Counted from the stretch's first letter, positions 17,788 to 27,133 are shown. The stretch is 64,000 nucleotides of DNA from Qipengyuania marisflavi (GCF_005884405.1 NZ_VCAO01000006.1:1-64000), one strand, 5' to 3'. A program made the numbers and translations. Notes: a model not told the origin generated them from the sequence alone.

Positions 17788-18782
17788 TGGATCTGACTGT
17801 CATCTGGGCCTTCATCATCGCCTTCGCGATTTTTGCCTATGTGGTCATGGACGGGTTCGATCTGGGCATCGGCATCCTGTTCCCCACCTTTGCCCACGGG
17901 CCAGAGCGTGACCGCGCCATGAACTCCATCGCGCCGGTGTGGGACGGTAACGAGACGTGGCTGGTGCTGGGCGGCGGCGGGTTGTTTGCCGCCTTCCCGC
18001 TGGCCTATGCCGTGATCCTGCCGGCCACCTATCCGCTGATCATTGCGATGCTGCTGGGGCTGGTGTTTCGCGGGGTGGCGTTCGAGTACCGCTGGCGCGA
18101 TCCGCGCCACCGCGGGTTCTGGGATTTCGCCTTTACCGGCGGATCGCTGGTCGCGGCGCTGGCGCAGGGGATGATACTGGGCGCATTGTTACAGGGCATC
18201 GCCATCGAAGACCGCGCCTATGCGGGCAGCTGGTGGGACTGGCTTACCCCCTACACTTTGCTGACCGGAGCGGGAACGGTTGCTGGCTATGCGCTGCTGG
18301 GCGCGTGCTGGCTGGTGTGGAAGCTGGACGGCGAAGGGCAGGCCCATGCCCGCAAGCTGGCGCTGCGCGCGTTTCTGGCGACCAGCGTGCTGATGGCAGT
18401 GGTCAGCCTGTACAATCTGGTGCTGCGGCCCGAATATGCCGATCGCTGGCTGAGCGCACCCGACATCTATTTCGCCGCGCCCATCCCGCTGTTGACTGCT
18501 ATTCTTGCAGTGCTGCTCTATCGTTCGTTGACGACGGGCGGGGAAGGTAAACCGTTCTGGCTGGCGCTGGGCCTGTTCCTGCTGGGTATGGCCGGGCTTG
18601 GCCTGACGATCTGGCCCAATGTGGTCCCGCCATCGCTGACCATCTGGGATGCCGCCGCCCCGCCGCGCAGCCAGTCCTTCATGCTGGTGGGTGTGGCAAT
18701 CACCATGCCGCTGATCATCGGCTACACCGCGTGGGCGTATTGGATATTTCGCGGCAAGACCGGGCACGAGGGATACCATTGA
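17787..18782 (+). CDS. cydB: Cytochrome bd-type quinol oxidase subunit II
   Basis: A 331-residue protein with eight or nine helices, starting IWAFIIAFAIFAYVVMDGFDLGIGILFP and with PVWDGNETWLVLGGGGLFAAFPLAYA, both strict CydB signatures. It pairs with CydA. The start ATG overlaps the final A of the cydA stop (TGATG), so translation is coupled. Confidence 0.97.
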   Translation: MDLTVIWAFIIAFAIFAYVVMDGFDLGIGILFPTFAHGPERDRAMNSIAPVWDGNETWLVLGGGGLFAAFPLAYAVILPATYPLIIAMLLGLVFRGVAFEYRWRDPRHRGFWDFAFTGGSLVAALAQGMILGALLQGIAIEDRAYAGSWWDWLTPYTLLTGAGTVAGYALLGACWLVWKLDGEGQAHARKLALRAFLATSVLMAVVSLYNLVLRPEYADRWLSAPDIYFAAPIPLLTAILAVLLYRSLTTGGEGKPFWLALGLFLLGMAGLGLTIWPNVVPPSLTIWDAAAPPRSQSFMLVGVAITMPLIIGYTAWAYWIFRGKTGHEGYH

Positions 18783-18919
18783 CCCGGACACCGCCCGAGG
18801 CTCCGCCAGAACCGCCACTATGGCAGCGGCTGGCATGGCTGGCGGCGATCTGGGCCGCCAGCGTCGCCGCATTGGGCGTTGTCGCTTATGCGCTGCGGCT
18901 GTGGATCAGTCCGGCTTAG
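18779..18919 (+). CDS. DUF2474 small membrane subunit of the CIO-type oxidase
   Basis: A 46-residue peptide (from TTG 18779, overlapping the cydB stop as TTGA): a Pro-rich start, PPLWQRLAWLAAIWAASVAA and one transmembrane helix. DUF2474 proteins accompany cydAB of the CIO type and are thought to play a role like CydX. Its last 14 bases overlap the convergent M1 peptidase gene. TTG is chosen by overlap and family length; an ATG start would run deep into cydB. Confidence 0.8.
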   Translation: MTRTPPEAPPEPPLWQRLAWLAAIWAASVAALGVVAYALRLWISPA

Positions 18920-20810
18920 CCATCACCTTGTCGACATTGCCGCGCGTCATCGAATGGTATCCGCCGCGCGTCTTGGCATAGATCCGCCGGGCAATCGGCT
19001 CGCCCCAGCTGCCCTGCTCCATCAGCGTCTTGAACAGCGGCTGCACAAACTTGTTGCGCCCGACATAGCTCAGGAACTGCTCGGCACGCGGTACTGCCGG
19101 ATCATAGCGATTGGCCAGCGCCAGCCTGAGCCACAGGAACAGCTCTTCGTTATTGTCGGATTTCGCCAGAGCCAGCTGGCTGTCGAGCTGCGCCAATTCC
19201 GCAGCGGACAGTTCGGCGGGCAGTTTTTGCAGGAACCGCTGCCGCTCTGCCGAAGTCCACTGCGCCCAATTTGCCGCCGCTGGAATGGTGCGCGCACTGC
19301 CATAGGCATCTGCGGCGCCGTCCACTGCCGCAAAGGCCGCCGGATCTGGTTTGGCAATGTTGCTGGGCAGGCCCGGCGCATAAATCCATTCGCGCAGTTT
19401 CAGGCGCTCTGCCTCAGCCGCATCGCGCGCCAGATTGGTGCGCAGATCTTCATAGACCATCGCCGAGGTGGCGGGCTGAAACGCATGGTTGTCGAACCAC
19501 TGGCGCAGCCATGCATCGAAGCGCTGACGGCCCACCGATTGCTCCAGCGTGCGCAGGAACGCCGCGCCCTTGTTGTAAATGATCGCGCTGCCTGCACTGT
19601 CGGTGCCTTCGGGATGGTGCAACGCGGTGCCGGGGGCGTCTGCGCCGACTTCTTCCAGCTTGTTCACAATGGCCATGTAATCCAGCGCGACCTCCTGCTT
19701 GGCGCGCTTGGTGCCATAAACTTCCTCGACAATACGGTTTTCGAAATAAGACGTAACGCCTTCGTTCAGCCAGCTATCGCCCCACACCGCATTGGTGACC
19801 AGATTGCCCGACCAGCTATGCGCCAGTTCATGCGCGACCAGCCCGGTCAGGCTGCGGTCGCCCGCGATGAAGGTGGGTGTGAGGAACGTCATCACCGGGT
19901 TTTCCATCCCGCCATAGGGGAAGGCCGGGGGCAGTACGATCATGTCATAGCGGCCCCAGCGATAGGGGCCGTACAGCGCCTCTGCGGCCACCACCATATC
20001 TTCGGTATCGGCAACCTCGTAATGCGCGCGGTCGAGCACTGATGGCTCCGCCCATACGCCGGTGCGTGGGCCGATAGCCTTGAAATCGATATCGCCAGCG
20101 GCGATCGCGATCAGATAGGGCGGCACCGGCTTGTCCATCACAAAGTTGAACGCGCGGCGTCCGTCGCCCAGATCCTCAGGCTCGCCCTGCCGCACGCCCG
20201 ACATCACCACGTCGAGCGGTTTGGGCGCGGTAACGCGCGCTTCCCAGGTCTGGCGGATGCCGGGGCTATCCTGCGTGGGTATCCAGCTGCGGTTGAGGAT
20301 CGCCTGCCCCTGGCTGAACAGATAGGGATGAACGCCGCCAGCGGTCTGTTCGGGGCTCAGCCATTGCAGCGCCTCGGCACAGGCGGGGGCCATGTACTGG
20401 ATGGTCACGTGACGCGCCGTGCCCAGCGCAATTGTCAGCGGCGCGCCTTTCTCGCCATCGGCAGCGGCTGTGCCCAGCGTGAAAGGCAGATCATTGCCGC
20501 GCCCATCGGTGACGCGGGCGATTTCCAGACCATTGCTGTCGAGCACTATTTCACTGGCGCCCGGCTGGGCAAGGATGTCGAGATCAGCGGTCCCGCCCAC
20601 GCGGCTGGTGTCGAAATCCAGCGCCAGATCCAGCGCCACATGCGTCACCCGCGCAACCTGCGGCTGCGCATAGGTCGAACTGTCCAGCGCATCGGCAGTC
20701 GTCAGGATCGGAGCAACCAGCGCCTCGCGCGGCGCATCCATGTCGGTGTTCATGGTGGTGCAAGCGGTGCTGGCAAGCAGCATGCTGACGGCAAGGGCGA
20801 CACGGCGCAT
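18906..20810 (-). CDS. M1-family metallo-aminopeptidase, lipoprotein-type
   Basis: About 634 residues with a lipobox (LLASTAC) after a hydrophobic start. The exopeptidase motif GGMENPVMTF precedes the zinc motif HELAHSW near residue 324 and the third ligand in WLNEGVTSYFE. The C-terminal region is the leukotriene A4 hydrolase-type helical domain (YDPAVPRAEQFLSYVGRNKFVQPLF). It would trim peptides in the periplasm. ATG 20810 is chosen because the signal peptide begins there; the frame extends upstream to 20939 without signal features. Confidence 0.93.
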   Translation of the reverse strand: MRRVALAVSMLLASTACTTMNTDMDAPREALVAPILTTADALDSSTYAQPQVARVTHVALDLALDFDTSRVGGTADLDILAQPGASEIVLDSNGLEIARVTDGRGNDLPFTLGTAAADGEKGAPLTIALGTARHVTIQYMAPACAEALQWLSPEQTAGGVHPYLFSQGQAILNRSWIPTQDSPGIRQTWEARVTAPKPLDVVMSGVRQGEPEDLGDGRRAFNFVMDKPVPPYLIAIAAGDIDFKAIGPRTGVWAEPSVLDRAHYEVADTEDMVVAAEALYGPYRWGRYDMIVLPPAFPYGGMENPVMTFLTPTFIAGDRSLTGLVAHELAHSWSGNLVTNAVWGDSWLNEGVTSYFENRIVEEVYGTKRAKQEVALDYMAIVNKLEEVGADAPGTALHHPEGTDSAGSAIIYNKGAAFLRTLEQSVGRQRFDAWLRQWFDNHAFQPATSAMVYEDLRTNLARDAAEAERLKLREWIYAPGLPSNIAKPDPAAFAAVDGAADAYGSARTIPAAANWAQWTSAERQRFLQKLPAELSAAELAQLDSQLALAKSDNNEELFLWLRLALANRYDPAVPRAEQFLSYVGRNKFVQPLFKTLMEQGSWGEPIARRIYAKTRGGYHSMTRGNVDKVMAKPD

Positions 20811-21001
20811 GGTATTCTCCGGATTGAAAGATTGTGTGCGATACAACGTCTGAATGCCGCGCTGGTGCCGCGCTGCGCCCGCAGGCGCAAGCCCTGTGCA
20901 GGAATAGCGGCACCAATGGCGAGCGATGCGCGCTGCCAATTAACGCTGGCAATCCTTGGCCCGCCGCCATATCGTGAACGTTAACAATCAGGGAGAGAGC
21001 G

Positions 21002-21901
21002 ATGCGCCATTGGAACCGGATGCCCGTCTTGACCGCGCTGGCAGTTGGCCTGTCGCTCGCCCAGCCCGCCGCGCTGAGCGCGCATGAACCACCAACCGAA
21101 GGCGAGCGTCCGCTGCTGTTCGCCGACGAGTTTGACGCCCCGTCACTCGACCGGGCGAAGTGGAACGTGATCGGCCCCGATTTCTGGGTCAACAATGAAC
21201 AGCAAGCCTATGTGGACGATCCCGCGACAGTCGGCTTTGCACAGGACATTGCCGGGGCCGCTGGCGGCGTCCTGATGCTGCGCCCGCTGTACAAACCCGG
21301 TGTCGATCCCAAGGCCGACCGCAAGGCTGATTTCGTATCCGGCCGGATCGACAGCCGGGACAAGTTCGACTTCACCTATGGCCGCGCCGAAGCGCGCATC
21401 AAAATGCCCGATGCAGTGGGCGTTTGGCCCGCCTTTTGGCTGCTGGGCAATGGCCAATGGCCCGACACTGGCGAGATCGACATCATGGAATATGTCGGAG
21501 AGAAAGACTGGATCGGCGTGGCACTGCACGGCCCCGGCTATTCGGGCGAAACCCCGATAGTGAACAAGTTCTTCTTTCCCGAAGGTGTCGACGCCGCCCA
21601 GTGGCACGATTACGCCGTCGAATGGACGAAGGATGCGATCCTGTTCGAAGTCGACGGACGTGTAACCTACCGTGTGACCCGCCCGATGGTGGAATATTAC
21701 GGCAAATGGCGCTTCGACACGCCCAAGCACATCATCCTCAATTTCGCGATTGGCGGGGCTTACCCGTTCAAGACCAACGGTATCGAGGCACCCTATAACG
21801 GCATGCCCGCCGAGACGGTCGAGCAGATCAAGACCGGCAACGTCGCCATGCTGGTCGATTGGGTCCGTGTGTGGGGGCCGAAAGACGCTCCTGTGGATTA
21901 A
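21002..21901 (+). CDS. Secreted glycoside hydrolase family 16 (beta-glucanase-like)
   Basis: A 299-residue protein with a signal peptide (through about residue 28) and a GH16 jelly-roll. The catalytic ExDxxE motif is GEIDIMEYVG near residue 159. WNVIGPDFWVNNEQQAYVDD and the C-terminal PKHIILNFAIGGAYP also match beta-1,3-glucanase members. It would cut laminarin-like beta-glucans outside the cell. A GGGAGAG ribosome-binding site lies just before the ATG. It ends four bases before the convergent hemF stop. Confidence 0.93.
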   Translation: MRHWNRMPVLTALAVGLSLAQPAALSAHEPPTEGERPLLFADEFDAPSLDRAKWNVIGPDFWVNNEQQAYVDDPATVGFAQDIAGAAGGVLMLRPLYKPGVDPKADRKADFVSGRIDSRDKFDFTYGRAEARIKMPDAVGVWPAFWLLGNGQWPDTGEIDIMEYVGEKDWIGVALHGPGYSGETPIVNKFFFPEGVDAAQWHDYAVEWTKDAILFEVDGRVTYRVTRPMVEYYGKWRFDTPKHIILNFAIGGAYPFKTNGIEAPYNGMPAETVEQIKTGNVAMLVDWVRVWGPKDAPVD

Positions 21902-21905
21902 GCGA

Positions 21906-22763
21906 TCAGGTCCACACCGCCTCGGGGGGCAGGCTCATCAGGATCGCATCGATATTGCCGCCTGTTTTCAGGCCGAACAGTGTGCCGCGATCATAGACCA
22001 GGTTAAACTCGGCATAACGCCCGCGCCATTCCAGTTGTTGCAGCTTGTCGGCATCGCTGAAAGCGCTTCCCATCCGGCGGCGCACCAGCTTGGGATAGAT
22101 GTCGAGGAACGCTTCCCCCACATCTTTGGTGAAGGCGAAATTACGCGCGAACGCAGCATCGTCGGGGCATTCGAGATGGTCGTAGAATATCCCCCCCACC
22201 CCGCGATGGACGCCGCGGTGCGGGATATAGAAATATTCATCCGCCCATTTTCTGAAGCGTTCGTAATAGGTCGGGTTATGCGCGGCACAGGCAGCGCGGA
22301 ACCGGGCGTGGAAATCCTCGGTATCTTCGGCATAGGGCAGCGGCGGATTAAGGTCCGCGCCGCCGCCGAACCACGCCTTGCCAGTGACCAGGAACCGCGT
22401 GTTCATATGCACCGCTGGAACATGCGGATTGGCCATGTGCGCCACCAGGCTGATGCCCGTGGCGGTGAAGCCCGGACTGTCGGCGCTGGCCCCGTTGATG
22501 GTTCCGGCAAATTCCGGCGCGAAGGCCCCGCGCACGGTCGACACATTGACGCCGACCTTTTCAAACACCCTGCCCTTCATCAGCCCGCGCATGCCGCCGC
22601 CGGGGTCGGGATTGCCCTCCTCCTCACGGTGCCATTCGGCAAAATCGAAAGCGGCATCGGAGCCGGCCTCGCGCTCGATGGCTTCAAATTCGTTGCAAAT
22701 GCGGGTGCGCAGGGCTTCGAACCAGTTCCGGGCCTGCTCTGTCTGATTGGTAAGGTCGGTCAT
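21906..22763 (-). CDS. hemF: Oxygen-dependent coproporphyrinogen III oxidase
   Basis: A 285-residue enzyme converting coproporphyrinogen III to protoporphyrinogen IX in heme synthesis. GGGMRGLMKGRVFEKVGVN, FGGGADLNPPLPYAED and EFNLVYDRGTLFGLKTGG are classic HemF motifs. The start MTDLTNQTEQ at 22763 fits the family length. The frame stays open far upstream, but that part lies antisense to pdeM and has no homology I can recognise. Confidence 0.97.
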   Translation of the reverse strand: MTDLTNQTEQARNWFEALRTRICNEFEAIEREAGSDAAFDFAEWHREEEGNPDPGGGMRGLMKGRVFEKVGVNVSTVRGAFAPEFAGTINGASADSPGFTATGISLVAHMANPHVPAVHMNTRFLVTGKAWFGGGADLNPPLPYAEDTEDFHARFRAACAAHNPTYYERFRKWADEYFYIPHRGVHRGVGGIFYDHLECPDDAAFARNFAFTKDVGEAFLDIYPKLVRRRMGSAFSDADKLQQLEWRGRYAEFNLVYDRGTLFGLKTGGNIDAILMSLPPEAVWT

Positions 22764-22808
22764 GCCAAGAGCCTTGCCATCGCCGAAACGCTGCGGCAAT
22801 AGCCTGCT

Positions 22809-23513
22809 ATGGTTCCCCTTTCGTTCGCTGGTGAAGAATGGCTCCTGACAGAGGGCCGTGCGCTGTATTGGCCGCGCGAGCGCGCTTTGCTGGTGGCTGA
22901 TCTGCATCTGGAAAAGGGCAGCTTTTTCGCCCGGCACGGCCAGATGATCCCGCCCTATGACAGCCGCGAGACGCTGGAGCGCGTGGCGCTGGCCATTCGC
23001 GAAACGGGCGCGCGCCGGGTCATCACGCTGGGCGACAATTTTCACGATTCGCAGGGCTCTGCCCGGTTGGAGCCGCACGCCTGCGGAATGCTGGAGGCGC
23101 TGACCAAGGCAGTCGACTGGGTATGGATCACCGGCAATCACGATCCAGATATGGAGGCGCGCTGCGGCGGCACGCTGGCCGAGGAGTTGGAACTGTCGGG
23201 CGTAATCCTGCGCCACCGTGCGCAGGTGGGCGAGCTGCGTCCCGAACTGTCCGGCCATTACCATCCGCGCCTGCAGGTTACGCTGCGGCAGCGGCGCATC
23301 CGTCGCCCATGCGCAGTGGTCAGCGCTCAGGAGGGGCCGGACGGCGCGCCATCGGGCCGCATGATCCTGCCCGCATTTGGCGCCTATACCGGCGGTATGG
23401 ACGCCGCCGACCCGGCGATCCTCAAGGCCATGCAACCCGCTGACCAGATCGACGCGGTCCTGCCTGCCGGCGGGCGTCTGGCGACCTTTCCGCTGTGGCG
23501 GCGCGCGGCCTGA
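22809..23513 (+). CDS. pdeM: PdeM-type metallophosphoesterase (ligase-associated DNA repair)
   Basis: A 234-residue calcineurin-like phosphoesterase with the metal motifs DLHLEKG (near residue 31), GDNFHD, GNHDPD and GHYHP in the right order. The sequence fits the family called ligase-associated DNA damage response endonuclease PdeM, which usually sits with an ATP-dependent DNA ligase and a helicase; those partners are not in this window. It is divergent from hemF with a 45-bp gap. Confidence 0.85.
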   Translation: MVPLSFAGEEWLLTEGRALYWPRERALLVADLHLEKGSFFARHGQMIPPYDSRETLERVALAIRETGARRVITLGDNFHDSQGSARLEPHACGMLEALTKAVDWVWITGNHDPDMEARCGGTLAEELELSGVILRHRAQVGELRPELSGHYHPRLQVTLRQRRIRRPCAVVSAQEGPDGAPSGRMILPAFGAYTGGMDAADPAILKAMQPADQIDAVLPAGGRLATFPLWRRAA

Positions 23514-23612
23514 TCGCCACGTATTTCAAGTAATCTGCGGTGCAGCTGCAACAAACCCTTCCGAATCCCCGCGTCCATGCCTACATAGCGCGCCATCAAC
23601 CTCGGCAATTTC

Positions 23613-23625
23613 AGGAGATCGATCC
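23613..23625 (+). promoter_or_regulatory. Shine-Dalgarno that fixes the unusual AUA start of infC
   Basis: AGGAG at 23613-23617 is followed by eight bases and then ATA 23626-23628. No AUG, GUG or UUG is in frame at this distance; the nearest in-frame ATG is 24 bases further on, too far for this box. Translation of infC therefore most likely starts at AUA. Confidence 0.75.
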
Positions 23626-24168
23626 ATAGCCCGTCCACCCCGGCGCAGTATGCAGCCCCCCGTCAAGAGCGGCCCGCGCTTTGACACCATGATTCAAGTC
23701 CCCAAGGTCCGCGTGATTGATCACGAAGGCGAGAACCTTGGCGTGATGATCACCCGCGAAGCGATGGAACAGGCGAACGAGCTTGGCCTGAACCTCGTCG
23801 AAGTGTCCCCCACCGCGGACCCGCCGGTGTGCAAATATCTCGATGTCGGCAAATATCGCTACGAGGCGCAGAAGAAGGCGAACCTCGCGCGTAAGACCCA
23901 AAAAACGCAAGACATCAAAGAGATCAAGATGCGTCCCAACATCGACACGCACGATTATGACGTGAAGATGCGGAACGTGAACAAGTTCATCGACGAAGGC
24001 GACAAGGTGAAAGTCACCCTGCGTTTCCGTGGCCGAGAAATGGCGCATCAGGAGCTGGGCTTGAACCTGCTCCGCCGCGTGCAGGACGATGTCGCCGAAA
24101 CCGCCAAGGTCGAAGCGTTTCCCCGGCTGGAAGGCCGGCAGATGGTCATGGTTCTCGCACCCAAATAG
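23626..24168 (+). CDS. infC: Translation initiation factor IF-3 (AUA start)
   Basis: 180 codons, the same length as E. coli IF-3. The N-domain reads [26 protein letters not shown] and [18 protein letters not shown]; the C-domain has [51 protein letters not shown]-3 keeps start-codon fidelity on the 30S subunit and in E. coli represses its own mRNA, which starts with AUU; an AUA start fits the same autoregulation. rpmI and rplT do not follow; a terminator does. Confidence 0.95.
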   Translation: MARPPRRSMQPPVKSGPRFDTMIQVPKVRVIDHEGENLGVMITREAMEQANELGLNLVEVSPTADPPVCKYLDVGKYRYEAQKKANLARKTQKTQDIKEIKMRPNIDTHDYDVKMRNVNKFIDEGDKVKVTLRFRGREMAHQELGLNLLRRVQDDVAETAKVEAFPRLEGRQMVMVLAPK

Positions 24169-24194
24169 GCGCGTGTCCCTTGCAGCGAAAACCG

Positions 24195-24231
24195 ACCGGC
24201 GGGGCAAAGCATTGCGCCGCCGGTTGTTTTT
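24195..24231 (+). terminator. Rho-independent terminator after infC
   Basis: ACCGGCGG (24195-24202) pairs with CCGCCGGT (24217-24224), with a 14-base loop, and TGTTTTT follows. It sits 27 bases past the infC stop and isolates infC from the DUF547 gene. Confidence 0.8.
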
Positions 24232-24398
24232 GCCTGCAATCGACCAACCCCCCGCCCCGCTCCACCAGCAGCATTGAATATCATCCGTCACCCGCTTAGG
24301 CTGCGGTAAGCAGGGTCGTGAATTTCCTGCAATTCCCAGCGATTGCCCGCATTATCAGTGGCGATCCCCACCCGCATTTTTCCGGGACGCTTTTGACG

Positions 24399-25547
24399 AT
24401 GAAAACCTTTGCGCTCACTCTCGCCGGCCTGTCGGTCGCCATGCTTCAGCCAGATATGGTGCAGGCGCAATCCGCCCCCGCGCCAGATGTTCTGCAGGCT
24501 TCTCCCGACGCCAGCTTTGCACGCTTCACGCCCCGCGACATGACCAGCAACACCCGCATCGACTATGATTTCTGGGATAACCAGCTGCGCTATATGGTGC
24601 TGTGGATGGGCCCTTCGACACGGCAGGGCGCCTCCAAGCCCTATGCTTCCACTGGAACGCGCCGGGTGTATGGCCACGATTCGCGCTATCGTCTCGAAGG
24701 TAACCGCATAATCTTCTCGTTTCTCGAAGATGGGTTCAAAGCCTCACTCGCCGAATATCGCGCCGACCTTGAGCAGACAGCGAATGTAGTCGATATCGCC
24801 ACCCTGCCCCGTAACGAGCAGCTGGCGTTTTGGATCAATTTGCATAACGCAGCAGTTACTGATGCGATTGCACAGATCTATCCCGTGACATCACCGGACC
24901 GCGCCAAGCTGAACGGTGACAAGCGCCCACTCGACGAAACGCCCTTCATTACTGTCAACGGCGTGCAGATGAGTCCGCGCGATATCCGCACCAAAATCGT
25001 CTATCCCAATTGGGATGATCCGCGCGTCATTTACGGCTTTTTCCGTGGTGACATAGGTGGGCCGTCCATCCAGCGCCAGGCCTATACCGGCCAAAACGTC
25101 AGCGGCCTGCTCGCCGAATCTGCGCGCGAGTTCGTGAATTCGCTGCGCGGTGTCGAAAGTTATGGCGGCTCGCTGCTGGTCTCTAAGATCTACGAGGAAG
25201 CGGCCGGGTTCTACTTCCCGGATGGCGATGCAAGCTTGCGCAAGCACCTTCTCAAATTTGCCGATGAGCCGGTTGCTGAACTAATCGCCAGCAAGGACAG
25301 CACAAAATACAATGATTACGCGTCGGACATTGCCGATCTTGCGGGCGGCGAGCGAGAGCCCAGCTATAATTACGTCGAAATGGATGAGAATTCGGGAGGC
25401 CTCCCAATCTCGCAATCAATCCGGCGGATGCTGTTCGAGCGCGCGCAGAAATATGACAAGCTGCGCCGTGACGAACGCATTGGTCAGGTGACCGTGATCC
25501 TGGGCGAGCTGCCTGATGGCGACGGGCAGGTCAACGAAGTCGACTAG
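24399..25547 (+). CDS. Secreted DUF547 domain protein
   Basis: About 382 residues with a signal peptide (MKTFALTLAGLSVAMLQPDM then VQAQ). DUF547 features are clear: LPRNEQLAFWINLHNAAVTDAI, a TPFITVNGVQMSPRDIRTKI segment and a conserved WDDPRVIYGFFRGDIGGPSI. The family function is unknown; some members resemble a papain-like fold. ATG 24399 is preferred over 24318 because the signal peptide begins there. Confidence 0.82.
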   Translation: MKTFALTLAGLSVAMLQPDMVQAQSAPAPDVLQASPDASFARFTPRDMTSNTRIDYDFWDNQLRYMVLWMGPSTRQGASKPYASTGTRRVYGHDSRYRLEGNRIIFSFLEDGFKASLAEYRADLEQTANVVDIATLPRNEQLAFWINLHNAAVTDAIAQIYPVTSPDRAKLNGDKRPLDETPFITVNGVQMSPRDIRTKIVYPNWDDPRVIYGFFRGDIGGPSIQRQAYTGQNVSGLLAESAREFVNSLRGVESYGGSLLVSKIYEEAAGFYFPDGDASLRKHLLKFADEPVAELIASKDSTKYNDYASDIADLAGGEREPSYNYVEMDENSGGLPISQSIRRMLFERAQKYDKLRRDERIGQVTVILGELPDGDGQVNEVD

Positions 25548-25645
25548 GGCTCGTTTCGCGCCGTTCATCGCACCTATTCCCGCACTAGCAATTGGCGTTT
25601 GCTGCCGCGCTTGCTAGCAGGCGGGAACGGGGGATGAGGGGTACG

Positions 25646-27133
25646 ATGACCGCAGGACGGATTGGGTTTATTGTCGGCTTAGCCGCGCTGCTGCTGACAA
25701 TTGTGCTGCCGCTCCCGGCGGGGATGGAGCGCGGAGCGTTTGTGACGGCCGGGCTGGTCGTGCTGATGGCCGCCTGGTGGATGACCGAGGCGATCCCGCT
25801 GACCGCAACCGCGCTGATGCCGTTTCTGGTCCTGCCATTTGCCGGGGTGATGTCCGCCAAGGAAACCGCCGGCGCGTATTATTCGGATATTCTGTTCCTG
25901 CTGCTGGGCGGCGCGTTCATTGCGCTGGCGATTGAGAGGACCGGACTGCACCGCCGTCTGGCGCTGGGCATCTTGCGGCTGACGGGCGAGAATGTCGGCC
26001 CGCGCGGATTGCTGCTGGCTTTTATGGCGAGTGCCGCGATCCTGTCGATGCTGATCTCCAATACCTCGACCGCGCTGATCATGATGCCGATGGCGTTGGC
26101 GGTACTGGCTGGCGGCGAGTCCTCAAGCAGCCAGGCGGTAGGACAAACAGAAACGCCCTCAAGCAGCGAAGCGGTAGGACAACCAGACACACCCCCCACA
26201 CTACACAACAAAAATGGACTTTCCGGCGCGCTGCCGATGGGGATTGCCTTTGCTGCCAGCATCGGCGGTCTGGGCACATTGGTCGGCAGCCCGACCAATG
26301 CCATCGCGGTGGGCCTGCTGGACGAGCTGGCGGGGGTTCGCATCAGCTTTGCCCAGTGGGCAATGTACGGCATCCCCATCGTCGTGTTGGGCATCCCGCT
26401 GGCCGCGTGGATCATCGCGCGGGTGCAGCGGGTGACGGAGCATCCCTTCAACGTCGCCTCCGCCCGCGCCGCCATCGACACCCATTCGGCATGGTCGACC
26501 GCTGAGAAGCGGCTGGTCCCCATTGTCGCGGTGACATTCCTGCTGTGGATGGGTCAGATCTGGCTCAAGCCGCTGCTGCCCGATGGCTCGCTGACCGATG
26601 GCACCATTGCCATTATCGCCAGCCTGGCCTTGTTCCTGCTGCCCGACGGATCGGGCCGCCCGCTGCTGGTGTGGGAAGAGGCTGACCGCGCGCCGTGGGG
26701 CGTGATCATGATGTTTGGCGGCGGACTGGCGCTGGCGGCGGGCATGGGCAAAAGCGGGCTGGCGACATGGCTGGGGCAGGAATTGCTGCCGCTGCAATAT
26801 GCGCCGCTGTTACTGGTCGCGCTGGCGATTGTGGCCATGGTCATCGTGATCACCGAATTCGCCAGCAATGTGGCCACCGCCAGTGCGTTCATACCGATCG
26901 TTGCCAGCCTGGTGGTCGCGCTGGGTGTGGACCCGCTGCTGCTGGCCATGCCTGCCGCGCTGGCGGCCAGCTGGGGCTTTATGCTGCCTGCCGGGACCGG
27001 CCCCAATGCCATCGCCTGGGCCACCGGACGCATCCGTATCGGCAGCATGGTGCGCGCAGGGCTGATGCTGGATATTGTCGGCGTGGTGCTGATTGTCGGC
27101 ACAGTGTGGGCAGTGCAGACGCTTGTGACTTGA
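25646..27133 (+). CDS. SLC13/DASS-family anion:Na+ symporter, with an in-frame repeat insertion
   Basis: About 495 residues, polytopic. The two SNT-type motifs are present: SNTSTALIMMPMALAVLAG in the first half and EFASNVATASAFIPI in the second, matching the divalent-anion (dicarboxylate/sulfate) symporter fold. Between the first helical half and the GLSGALPMGIAFAASIGGLG segment is a low-complexity insert (about residues 158-190, SSSSQAVGQTET then PSSSEAVGQPDT) coded by two hairpin-repeat units. ATG 25646 has GAGGGG upstream; ATG 25634 is an alternative. Confidence 0.9.
   Translation: MTAGRIGFIVGLAALLLTIVLPLPAGMERGAFVTAGLVVLMAAWWMTEAIPLTATALMPFLVLPFAGVMSAKETAGAYYSDILFLLLGGAFIALAIERTGLHRRLALGILRLTGENVGPRGLLLAFMASAAILSMLISNTSTALIMMPMALAVLAGGESSSSQAVGQTETPSSSEAVGQPDTPPTLHNKNGLSGALPMGIAFAASIGGLGTLVGSPTNAIAVGLLDELAGVRISFAQWAMYGIPIVVLGIPLAAWIIARVQRVTEHPFNVASARAAIDTHSAWSTAEKRLVPIVAVTFLLWMGQIWLKPLLPDGSLTDGTIAIIASLALFLLPDGSGRPLLVWEEADRAPWGVIMMFGGGLALAAGMGKSGLATWLGQELLPLQYAPLLLVALAIVAMVIVITEFASNVATASAFIPIVASLVVALGVDPLLLAMPAALAASWGFMLPAGTGPNAIAWATGRIRIGSMVRAGLMLDIVGVVLIVGTVWAVQTLVT
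26119..26190 (+). repeat. Two in-frame units of the dispersed hairpin repeat, 36-bp period
   Basis: Unit one: GTCCT (26119-26123), 16-base loop, AGGAC (26140-26144). Unit two: GCCCT (26155-26159), 16-base loop CAAGCAGCGAAGCGGT, AGGAC (26176-26180). The loop nearly equals that of the 9.9-kb array, while the stem bases differ but still pair in unit one. The period is 36 rather than 35, so each unit adds exactly 12 codons to the permease. Confidence 0.85.

Noticed and set aside
22764-23435. N-terminal extension of HemF
   Set aside because: The open frame continues but is antisense to pdeM; HemF homology starts at about 22763.
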